Source: Pelobium manganitolerans (lineage in GTDB: Bacteria; Bacteroidota; Bacteroidia; Sphingobacteriales; Sphingobacteriaceae). From it: a DNA stretch of 64,000 nucleotides. Below are positions 16,032-23,765 of the stretch, piece after piece (the first letter of the stretch is position 1; each line of letters starts with the position of its first letter). The notes beneath the pieces were generated by a model that ran no database searches, was not told where the DNA came from, and was given only the letters and a program-made list of their open reading frames with translations. The stretch covers positions 124,001-188,000 of the forward strand of contig NZ_MBTA01000028.1 in assembly GCF_003609575.1 (NCBI RefSeq), written 5' to 3'. Both the position numbers and the translations under genes were made by a program.

Positions 16032-16784
16032 TTAAGGTTTAGGATTCGATTTCTGCAATAATCCAAAGCTATAACCTTCGTTTTTCCAGTGTTCAATGGC
16101 GCGAGGTAAAACGTACTCCAGGCGTTCCCAAGCTTTCTGGCTGTCATGAAAAACCACGATAGAGCCGTTTTCTGTGTGTTTTAAAGTATTGGCCAAACAT
16201 TTTTGCGGACTTAAAGATGGGTCGAAATCCCCGCTGAGCACATCCCACATGATAATGGAGATTTGAGAGGCCAGATTTGAGATTTGAGAACTTTGCAAGC
16301 CGTCCTTGCTCATTGTTCCTTCATCCTTACTCTTTATTCCTTGCTCTTTACTCCTTGCTCCTTGCTCCCTACTATTTTGATACTCGTGTAGCCGTCTAAT
16401 TTGCGAAAACTTAATCCTTCCGTAAGGTGGCCTAAAAAGTGGGGTTTTTGTTAATTGCTGGCACTGGGCAATGTTGCCGAGGTAAGTTTCGTTAGCAGTT
16501 TTCCAGCCGTTCAAATGGTTGAAGGTGTGGTTGCCAACTGCGTGCCCTTCGGCTTTTAGCTGTTCAAAAATTGCAGGATGTTTGCGGATGTTATCGCCTA
16601 TGCAAAAAAAAGTAGCTTTGACATCAAATTTTTTTAGCGTATTTAGCACCCAAGGTGTAACAATAGGGATAGGCCCATCGTCAAAGGTCAAATAAATCAC
16701 TTTTTCTGTTCTGGTTTTGTGCCAGATGAGATGTTTAGGATATATTTTTTTTAAAAGATAGGGTGTTTTTGTCAGAAATAACAT
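16032..16784 (-). CDS. Polysaccharide deacetylase (NodB domain) with a repeat-derived insertion
   Basis: NodB-type enzymes remove N- or O-acetyl groups from peptidoglycan, chitin or xylan. This 250-residue protein has the metal and catalytic blocks LTFDDGP (about 32-38), GNHTFNHL (about 84-91), RPPYGR (about 118-123) and the late DVLSGDFDP and VVFHDS blocks. There is no clear signal peptide, but a hydrophobic N-terminus is present. Between RRLHEYQ and ISIIMWDVLSGD lies an in-frame stretch of about 40 residues (beginning NSREQGARSKEQG and ending SQISNLASQ) that is foreign to the family and is the translation of a low-complexity DNA repeat. It falls at a loop, so the enzyme may still fold. The C-terminus NPKP also comes from repeat-like sequence. 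Confidence 0.88.
   Translation of the reverse strand: MLFLTKTPYLLKKIYPKHLIWHKTRTEKVIYLTFDDGPIPIVTPWVLNTLKKFDVKATFFCIGDNIRKHPAIFEQLKAEGHAVGNHTFNHLNGWKTANETYLGNIAQCQQLTKTPLFRPPYGRIKFSQIRRLHEYQNSREQGARSKEQGIKSKDEGTMSKDGLQSSQISNLASQISIIMWDVLSGDFDPSLSPQKCLANTLKHTENGSIVVFHDSQKAWERLEYVLPRAIEHWKNEGYSFGLLQKSNPKP
16259..16378 (-). repeat. Low-complexity repeat block inserted in frame in the deacetylase gene
   Basis: On the minus strand the block is a chain of GAGCAAGGA / AGTAAAGAG-type units followed by two TCTCAAATCTC-type units (plus strand GAGATTTGAGA). Its length of about 120 nt is a multiple of three. The same words occur in intergenic DNA at 9108-9135 and 9976-10092. Confidence 0.85.
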
Positions 16785-16835
16785 CGTGAAAACGAAAGTA
16801 TATATAAATTTAGAATCCGAGAGAATTAAAGACTA

Positions 16836-18221
16836 ATGAATATTTTAACCAAGATGCTTGTTTCTGGTGTTTTTACCAGCTTTGCGGTGGCAAGTTCCTA
16901 TGGGCAAGGCGTAGAAACCATCAGCTTAAGGCAGGCTGTAGACAGCGCTCTGCAAAACAACCTGCAGATTAAGCAAGCTCAATTTCAGTCGGCTATTACA
17001 GACGAAAACCTAAAACAATCTAAGTTTGAGCTGTACCCGAGTTTAAACAGTAGCTTTTCGGCGAATAAACGGTTTGGGTTATATTTTGACCAAACTTCGG
17101 GAGGTTTGGTGAGCAAAGGCACCCAAAGTACCAATACCGCGGGCGGTAATCTATCATCAGATATCAGCTTGTTTAGCGGTGGCCGATTGCGGAATCAGAT
17201 TTTGCAGAATAAGGCACTACTGATGTCGGACCAAAGCAATATCGAAAAAATAAAAAACGACCTGTCTTTGTCTGTTGTGAATACCTATTTGCAAGTGCTG
17301 AACAATATGGATTTAATTAAAGCTAGTGAACAACAGCTGGCCTTGTCAAATCAGCAATTGCAAATTGCACAAAAGAATTTTGATGTAGGCAACAATACCC
17401 AGGCAGATTTATCGCAGGCTAAAGCCCAGGTTGCTACCAATCAACTTAGCTTAACAAATGCACAAAACGCTTTTGAACTTTCGTTGCTAGATTTAAAGCA
17501 ACTGATGGAAATGGATCCACAACGTAATATAAGGTTAGAAACTCCGGTTATTGGCGATTTAGATCAAATTGAAAGCAGTTACAGCGGTTACCAGGTTTAC
17601 AGTAAAGCAGTTGGGAATTATCCGGATATTAAAGTGGCAGAGTACAATACCCAGGCTTCTGAATACGGGATAAAAATTGCTAAAGGTGCGTTGTATCCAA
17701 CTTTAAGTTTTGGCGGTCAGCTCTACAACAATTATTCTAATAACACTTATGATCAAATTCCTGATCCGCTTACGAACACCTCTACCAAACGAAAAGTTTC
17801 TTTTGGTGAACAGCTGAATCGAAATTTTGGTCAATCGATAGGTTTCAACCTCTCTATCCCAATTTTTAACAATTACCGTTCTCGCGCTAACTACAACATC
17901 GCAAAACTGCGTTACCAAAATGCGAAAGCCAGCGAGCAATTGGCAAAAAATAACCTCAACAAGATAATCAACCAAGCCGTGCAAGATTTAAAATCGGCAA
18001 TAGAAAATTACAGAGCTACCGAGAGTGCCTTTATTTCATCAAAAGACGCTTTTGAAGCCATCCAGCAACGTTATGATGTTGGCTTAGCAAACTCCATTGA
18101 GCTTAACACATCACAAACCAATTACAACAAAGCCGAGTTTGATTTTATACAGGCTAAATACAACGTAATTTTTAGGAATAAAGTAATTGATTTTTACTTA
18201 GGAAACCCACTAACATTATAA
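16836..18221 (+). CDS. TolC family outer membrane efflux protein
   Basis: The 461-residue protein has a signal peptide (cleavage likely after SYG, before QGVETISL), the TolC start pattern ISLRQAVDSALQNNLQIKQA, and the two long helical repeats expected of the family, each with coiled-coil helices (about 150-225 and 355-445) and beta strands between them. TolC trimers form the outer membrane exit duct of efflux or type I secretion pumps. An adaptor gene follows 19 nt downstream, forming a two-gene unit. It is divergent from the deacetylase gene with 51 bp between them. Confidence 0.93.
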   Translation: MNILTKMLVSGVFTSFAVASSYGQGVETISLRQAVDSALQNNLQIKQAQFQSAITDENLKQSKFELYPSLNSSFSANKRFGLYFDQTSGGLVSKGTQSTNTAGGNLSSDISLFSGGRLRNQILQNKALLMSDQSNIEKIKNDLSLSVVNTYLQVLNNMDLIKASEQQLALSNQQLQIAQKNFDVGNNTQADLSQAKAQVATNQLSLTNAQNAFELSLLDLKQLMEMDPQRNIRLETPVIGDLDQIESSYSGYQVYSKAVGNYPDIKVAEYNTQASEYGIKIAKGALYPTLSFGGQLYNNYSNNTYDQIPDPLTNTSTKRKVSFGEQLNRNFGQSIGFNLSIPIFNNYRSRANYNIAKLRYQNAKASEQLAKNNLNKIINQAVQDLKSAIENYRATESAFISSKDAFEAIQQRYDVGLANSIELNTSQTNYNKAEFDFIQAKYNVIFRNKVIDFYLGNPLTL

Positions 18222-18240
18222 GCTTAAACAGAATTTAGAA

Positions 18241-19581
18241 ATGAATAAAACAGTTAGAAATATTTTAATAGGCGTTGCCGTTTTGGTGGTATTGGCAATT
18301 ATTGCCAACAAAATGGGCTGGATTGGGAAGGGCAAAACAACCCAGGTTGCTGTGAGCAAAGTGGAAGAGAAAAACATTATCGAAACCGTATCTGCCAGCG
18401 GGAAAATACAGCCAGAGGTGGAGGTGAAGCTAAGTCCGGAAGTATCTGGCGAGATTGTGGAGCTTACCGTTAAGGAAGGCGACGTGGTAAAAAAAGGTCA
18501 GCTGCTTTGTAAAATTAAACCAGACATTTTGGTTTCGGGTTACGAGCGTAGCGTGGCATCTTACAATGCGCAAAAAGCATCGGTAGCTAGCAGTCAGCAA
18601 CAATTGCTACAGTCTGAGGCAAATTTCAAAAATGTGGAGGCGAAATACCGCCGCACCGAGAAACTATATAAAGACAAGGTAATTTCTGCCGCAGAATTTG
18701 ATGCCGCCCGTGCGGAATATCTGTCATCTAAAGCAAGTTTAGAGCAAGCACGCCAAAGTGTAGTAGGTGCTAAATTTGGTTTAGAGCAATCTGGCGCCGC
18801 CGTGAAAGAAGCCAGCGATAATTTAGCGCGTACCAATATTTATGCTCCGGTAGATGGCGTGGTTTCTAAACTATCTGTAGAAAAAGGCGAGCGTGTGGTG
18901 GGTACAGCGCAAATGAGCGGTACCGAGATTATGACGATTGCCAACTTAAGCAGCATGGAAGTAAATGTTGATGTAAATGAAAACGACATTAACCGTTTGA
19001 GCTTGGGCGACACCGCCACCATAGAGGTGGATGCATTTTTAGATAAAAAGTTTAAAGGGATTGTAACAGAGATTGCCAGCTCGGCTACGGTGGCCGGTAC
19101 TGGTACAGACGAGGTGACTAATTTTGCCGTGAAAGTTCGCATTTTACAAGAATCTTACGAGGGTTTAAACAACAAAGGAAAAACCAGCTCGCCGTTTAAG
19201 CCGGGTTTATCGGCAACGGTCGACATCCAAACAGAAAGTAAAAAGGGCCTGGTGGTGCCAATCCAGTCGGTAACAGTACGTGAAGATGAAGGCGCGGATG
19301 CCCAAAAATCTGACAAACCGGCCGATGAAGAAAAAGCGGAGAAAAAGCAGAAGTCTAAAGCTAAAGAATATGTTTTTGTGGTTGATGGTGGCAAAGTAAA
19401 ACAGGTAGAGGTGAAAACTAGCATACAAGACGATCAAAATATCTTGATTACATCTGGCTTAAAAGCCGGGCAGCAGGTGGTGAGTGCGCCTTATGCCGCT
19501 ATTTCTAAAACCTTAAAAAACGATATGCAGGTTGAGGTGGTAGATAAAAGCAAGCTGTTTAGCGGAGAGAAGAAGGACTAG
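18241..19581 (+). CDS. MacA/HlyD-type periplasmic efflux adaptor
   Basis: The 446-residue membrane-fusion protein has an N-terminal anchor (ILIGVAVLVVLAIIANKMG), a lipoyl-like half (KLSPEVSGEIVELTVKEGD), a coiled-coil hairpin (about 100-195, with KYRRTEKLYKDKVISAAEF), the second lipoyl half (IYAPVDGVVSKLSVEKGERV) and beta-barrel domains. A charged Lys/Glu-rich insertion lies at about 345-375. Such adaptors link a TolC duct to a MacB-type ABC or RND pump, but no pump gene follows: the next genes belong to the xylan locus. The transporter must be elsewhere, or was separated when the locus arrived. Confidence 0.92.
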   Translation: MNKTVRNILIGVAVLVVLAIIANKMGWIGKGKTTQVAVSKVEEKNIIETVSASGKIQPEVEVKLSPEVSGEIVELTVKEGDVVKKGQLLCKIKPDILVSGYERSVASYNAQKASVASSQQQLLQSEANFKNVEAKYRRTEKLYKDKVISAAEFDAARAEYLSSKASLEQARQSVVGAKFGLEQSGAAVKEASDNLARTNIYAPVDGVVSKLSVEKGERVVGTAQMSGTEIMTIANLSSMEVNVDVNENDINRLSLGDTATIEVDAFLDKKFKGIVTEIASSATVAGTGTDEVTNFAVKVRILQESYEGLNNKGKTSSPFKPGLSATVDIQTESKKGLVVPIQSVTVREDEGADAQKSDKPADEEKAEKKQKSKAKEYVFVVDGGKVKQVEVKTSIQDDQNILITSGLKAGQQVVSAPYAAISKTLKNDMQVEVVDKSKLFSGEKKD

Positions 19582-19599
19582 GGAAGAGACGTGGCGCCT

Positions 19600-19650
19600 G
19601 AGGTTTAAGGCTTGAGGTTTACGGTATGAGGTCTAAGGTTTAAGGCTTGA
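19600..19650 (+). repeat. GAGGTTTAAGGCTTGAGG-type low-complexity block
   Basis: Successive variants of GAGGTTTAAGGCTT, GAGGTTTACGGTAT and GAGGTCTAAGGTTTAAGG follow the adaptor stop codon. The same word type, reversed, is at 10060-10091 and, shorter, at 16027-16040. Confidence 0.7.
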
Positions 19651-19689
19651 AATTTTGGGTCTTATTTCCTTGGAAAAATATATTGATGA

Positions 19690-19724
19690 AAGCCGGGTTG
19701 TTAACAGCTCGGTTTTTGTTTTTA
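19690..19724 (+). terminator. Probable terminator of the tolC-adaptor unit
   Basis: CCGGGTTGTT and AACAGCTCGG form a 10-bp stem with G-U pairs, followed by T5-G-T5. Confidence 0.65.
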
Positions 19725-19895
19725 TGATGCAGAGGGAAGTTTTATATGTTATATTGTCCAGATATTGTCCCAGCAGAGCCGCTTGCATAGGACTCTGCCA
19801 CAACTAAATTGGCTACGCGTTATATATACGTCCATCCGGTAATATCCACAATCACTTCCAAAAAACACATCCCACTACGGCTTTTAACCCCAATT

Positions 19896-19930
19896 TGAAC
19901 ATTTATACCATCAATTTTAACAATAATAAC
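19896..19930 (+). promoter_or_regulatory. Operator site A (35-bp tandem repeat) before the GH43-GH3-GH67 unit
   Basis: Half-site 1 is TGAACAT-TTA-T-AC-C; half-site 2, 21 bp later, is TTAACAA-TAA-T-AA-C. A TTTG -33 box (19932-19935) follows directly, then 17 bp and TATATTTA (19953-19960), exactly 22 bp from the operator end. The first ATG is at 19995. Confidence 0.6.
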
Positions 19931-19994
19931 CTTTGTGTTTTAAAGCTGCTTTTATATTTACAATTCCATATAAGCTAAATTTAAAACGCAATAC

Positions 19995-21110
19995 ATGAAC
20001 ATTAACAACCTAGTTTTAGCAGCGCTTTTTATAACCACCACTGCCTGCACGCAAAACGCAAAAACCACCAACGTGGCCGATAGCACCGCCACTGCCGATT
20101 CTACAAAAAACGAATTTGCCGGCGCCATTTCGCAACCGTTAATCAACAGCCGTTACAGCGCCGACCCGTCTGCGCATGTGTTTGAAGGAAAAATATTTGT
20201 GTATCCATCGCATGATTATGATGCAGGGATGCCAGAAAACGATAACGGTGATCATTTTGCCATGAAAGATTACTACGTGTATTCTATGGACAGTGTGGGC
20301 GGCAAAGTAACCGAATATCCGATGGCGCTTACGGTAGAAGATGTACCTTGGGCTTCTAAACAGATGTGGGCGCCAGATGCAGCTTATAAAAATGGTAAAT
20401 ACTATTTCTACTTCCCAGCGCGCGACAAAGAAGGCATATTTAGGATTGGCGCTGCCGTTAGCGATAAACCGCAAGGTCCCTTTAAAGCACAACCACAGCC
20501 TATAAAAAACAGTTTTAGCATGGATCCGGCGGTATTTACCGATACAGACGGGCAATCGTACATGTATTTTGGTGGGATTTGGGGCGGTCAGCTCCAAAAA
20601 TGGGCTAGCGGTAAATTTGACCCTAAAGGTTCGGCAACAGATTTAGAACAAGATGATAAACCTGCCCTATTGCCTAAAATTGCTAAAATGGACGGTACCA
20701 TGTTAGAATTTGCCGAAGAACCTAAAGATGTACAAATTTTAGATGAAAAAGGCCAGCTGTTAAAAGGTGGCGACCACGACCGTAGGTTTTTTGAGGCGGC
20801 CTGGTTGCATAAATACAATGGCAAGTATTACCTTTCATACTCCACCGGGGATACCCACTTAATTTGCTATGCCATCGGCGATAATCCTTACGGCCCATTC
20901 ACTTACCAAGGGGTAATCTTAAAACCGGTAATCGGCTGGACATCCCACCATTCTATCGTAGAGTTTAAAGGCAAATGGTATCTTTTTTATCATGATACTC
21001 AAGTTTCTGGCGGTAAAACACACCTTCGCAACGTGAAAGTAACCGAGCTGAAGTACGATGCCGACGGCAAAATTATTACGATAGATCCTTACGCCAACAA
21101 AAGCAAATAG
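19995..21110 (+). CDS. GH43 beta-xylosidase / arabinofuranosidase (GH43_1-like), lipoprotein
   Basis: The 371-residue five-bladed propeller enzyme has a lipoprotein-type signal (LFITTTACTQ), so it is probably anchored in the outer or inner membrane facing the periplasm. The three catalytic acids are visible: D57 in SADPSAH (base), D177 in SMDPAVF (pKa modulator) and E267 in RFFEAAW (acid). The YPSHDYDAGMPENDNGDHF stretch is typical of GH43_1 enzymes, which cut xylosyl or arabinosyl ends from xylo-oligosaccharides. It opens the first operon of the locus, 22 nt before a GH3 gene, with GH67 next. Confidence 0.9.
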   Translation: MNINNLVLAALFITTTACTQNAKTTNVADSTATADSTKNEFAGAISQPLINSRYSADPSAHVFEGKIFVYPSHDYDAGMPENDNGDHFAMKDYYVYSMDSVGGKVTEYPMALTVEDVPWASKQMWAPDAAYKNGKYYFYFPARDKEGIFRIGAAVSDKPQGPFKAQPQPIKNSFSMDPAVFTDTDGQSYMYFGGIWGGQLQKWASGKFDPKGSATDLEQDDKPALLPKIAKMDGTMLEFAEEPKDVQILDEKGQLLKGGDHDRRFFEAAWLHKYNGKYYLSYSTGDTHLICYAIGDNPYGPFTYQGVILKPVIGWTSHHSIVEFKGKWYLFYHDTQVSGGKTHLRNVKVTELKYDADGKIITIDPYANKSK

Positions 21111-21131
21111 CCCATTTTAATCCTATCTTAC

Positions 21132-23762
21132 ATGTTCTTTAAAAAGAAGGCGTTTTTTGCGCTCGTTTTATCTTTGGGTTTCGGTTCGGCTTGTAGCTTA
21201 GCGCAGCAAACCCAGTTTCCTTTTAATGACTATAACAAGTCTTTTGAAGAAAGGGTTGATGATTTAGTTGGCAGACTTACTTTAGAAGAAAAAGTAGCGC
21301 AGATGATGAACTCGGCGCCTGCCATTCCGAGATTGGGTATCCCAGCTTATGATTGGTGGAACGAGACACTGCACGGGGTTGCGCGTACACCTTTTAAGGT
21401 AACTGTTTATCCGCAGGCAATAGCAATGGCGGCCACATTTGATACCCTATCTATTTTTAAAATGGCACAGTATAGCGGTATTGAGGGGCGTGCGATATTT
21501 AATAAAGCAACAGAAACCGGACGTACAAATGAGCGTTACTTAGGTTTAACTTATTGGACGCCAAACATCAACATTTTCCGCGACCCAAGATGGGGCCGTG
21601 GGCAAGAAACCTACGGCGAAGATCCTTTTTTAACGGCTAACATGGGCGACGCTTTTGTACGCGGCTTACAGGGCAACGATCCTAAGTATTGGTTGGCCGC
21701 CGCCTGCGCTAAACACTATGCGGTGCACAGCGGCCCAGAACCTTTACGCCATGTTTTTGATGTAGATGTGAGCGCTTATGACTTATGGGACACCTATTTG
21801 CCTGCCTTTCAAAAATTAGTGGTTGATTCTAAAGTAGCAGGCGTAATGTGCGCTTACAATGCTTTCCGCACGCAACCATGTTGTGCCAGCGATATTTTAA
21901 TGACCGATATTTTGCGCAAGCAATGGGGTTTTACAGGTTATGTAACATCGGATTGTTGGGCGATAGACGATTTCTTTAAAAACCATAAAACGCATCCGGA
22001 TGCGGCTTCCGCTGCTGCCGATGCGGTGTACCACGGAACAGATGTGGATTGTGGAACCGCAGCCTTTTTGGCGCTGGTACAGGCGGTGAAAAACAAACAG
22101 ATTACCGAAGAACAAATAGACGTTTCGGTAAAACGCTTATTTATGATACGTTTCCGATTGGGAATGTTTGATCCGCCGAGTATTGTAAAATATGCACAAA
22201 CGCCATTCTCTGCTTTGGAGAGTCCGGAACATAGCGCACAGGCGCTTAAGATGGCGCAACAATCCATCGTTTTGTTAAAAAACCAAAAACAAACTTTGCC
22301 CTTATCCAAAAATTTGAAGAAGATAGTGGTGTTGGGACCAAATGCCGATAACCCGATTTCTATCTTAGGAAACTACAACGGCATTCCGTCTAAGCTGACT
22401 ACACTTTTGAAAGGCATCCAAAATAAGGTAGGAAAAAACACAGAAGTGGTGTTTGAGCAAGCGGTAAACTTTACAAATGATACCTTGTTGGTTTACCGCA
22501 ATTTGGATAAACAGTACAATTATAACGGCAAAGCAGGCTTTAAAGCTAGCTACTTTAACAACAAGGAGCTTTCTGGAACACCAGTGATGGAGCGCCAAGA
22601 GAAAAACCTTGATTTATTTTGGCAAGAGGGCGAAAAAATTGCGGACGGATTGAACGCCAATAACTTCTCTGCGCGTTATGTGACCAACTTCACCGCTGTT
22701 GCAGATGAAACCTTAAACTTTGAGCTGGAAGGCGATGACGGATACCGTTTTTATGTAGATGGCAAAGAAGTTATCAATGCTTGGCAACGGAACCGGTGGG
22801 GCGCAAAAACTTTTCATTTACAAACCAAAAAAAATCAGGTTTACGAGCTTAAAGTAGAGTATTGGCAAGGAGAAGGTAAAGGCAACATCCGTTTAAAAAC
22901 CGGAAATTATCTTAAAACAGATATGATGGCCTTAGCTAAAAAGCACAAAGACGCAGATGCATTTATTTTTGCCGGAGGCATATCGCCACAGTTAGAGGGC
23001 GAGGAGATGAAAGTCGATTATCCGGGCTTTGAAGGTGGCGACCGTACATCTATTTTATTACCTGTTGCCCAAACCAATTTAATGAAGGCATTAAAAAGCA
23101 CCGGTAAGCCCGTAGTGTTTGTGATGATGACCGGTAGCGCAATTGCTTGCCCTTGGGAAGCAGAAAATGTACCCGCTATTGTGAACGCCTGGTATGGCGG
23201 ACAAGCAGCGGGTGAAGCTTTAGCGGATGTGCTTTTTGGCGACTATAATCCGGCCGGGCGTTTGCCCGTAACCTTCTACGCCAGTGATGCAGATTTGGAG
23301 GCTTTTACAGATTACGATATGAGCAACCGTACTTACCGTTACTTTAAAGGAAAGCCTTTGTACGGTTTTGGTTACGGTTTAAGTTATAGCAACTTTAAGT
23401 ACGATAATTTGCAAATGCCCTCCAAAATTGAAAAAGGAAAGCCTTTGAAGGTAAGCGTGCGTGTAACCAACACAGGTAAAATGGCAGGTGAAGAAGTAAG
23501 CCAGCTATATTTACTGAACGAGAATGCAGAAATTAAAACCGCTTTTAAAGTGCTGAAGGGTTTTGAGCGTTTTGGCTTAAAACCGGGTGAAAGTAAAACC
23601 GTCAGTTTTACATTAAATCCAGAAGATTTAACCTACATCAGCCAAGCTGGCGAAAGCACCTCATTAAACGGTAAAATGCTCATCAGCATCGGCGGAAGCC
23701 AGCCCGATGAGCCCAACCCTTTAACAAGCAACATTTTAAAGCAAGAACTTTTTATTAATTAA
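21132..23762 (+). CDS. GH3 beta-xylosidase with PA14 insert
   Basis: The exported enzyme of 876 residues has the GH3 (alpha/beta) barrel (about 30-350) with substrate-binding GIPAYDWWNETLHGVAR and KHYAVHSGPE, the nucleophile D274 in GYVTSDCWAIDDF, the second GH3 domain, a PA14 domain (about 475-600, with DDGYRFYVDGKEV), and a C-terminal fibronectin III-like domain (about 770-865). This build is common in Bacteroidota GH3 xylosidases acting on xylo-oligosaccharides. The N-terminus may be a type I signal (SLAQ) or a lipobox (GSAC). Its stop is followed within 3 nt by the GH67 start. Confidence 0.93.
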   Translation: MFFKKKAFFALVLSLGFGSACSLAQQTQFPFNDYNKSFEERVDDLVGRLTLEEKVAQMMNSAPAIPRLGIPAYDWWNETLHGVARTPFKVTVYPQAIAMAATFDTLSIFKMAQYSGIEGRAIFNKATETGRTNERYLGLTYWTPNINIFRDPRWGRGQETYGEDPFLTANMGDAFVRGLQGNDPKYWLAAACAKHYAVHSGPEPLRHVFDVDVSAYDLWDTYLPAFQKLVVDSKVAGVMCAYNAFRTQPCCASDILMTDILRKQWGFTGYVTSDCWAIDDFFKNHKTHPDAASAAADAVYHGTDVDCGTAAFLALVQAVKNKQITEEQIDVSVKRLFMIRFRLGMFDPPSIVKYAQTPFSALESPEHSAQALKMAQQSIVLLKNQKQTLPLSKNLKKIVVLGPNADNPISILGNYNGIPSKLTTLLKGIQNKVGKNTEVVFEQAVNFTNDTLLVYRNLDKQYNYNGKAGFKASYFNNKELSGTPVMERQEKNLDLFWQEGEKIADGLNANNFSARYVTNFTAVADETLNFELEGDDGYRFYVDGKEVINAWQRNRWGAKTFHLQTKKNQVYELKVEYWQGEGKGNIRLKTGNYLKTDMMALAKKHKDADAFIFAGGISPQLEGEEMKVDYPGFEGGDRTSILLPVAQTNLMKALKSTGKPVVFVMMTGSAIACPWEAENVPAIVNAWYGGQAAGEALADVLFGDYNPAGRLPVTFYASDADLEAFTDYDMSNRTYRYFKGKPLYGFGYGLSYSNFKYDNLQMPSKIEKGKPLKVSVRVTNTGKMAGEEVSQLYLLNENAEIKTAFKVLKGFERFGLKPGESKTVSFTLNPEDLTYISQAGESTSLNGKMLISIGGSQPDEPNPLTSNILKQELFIN

Positions 23763-23765
23763 TTG

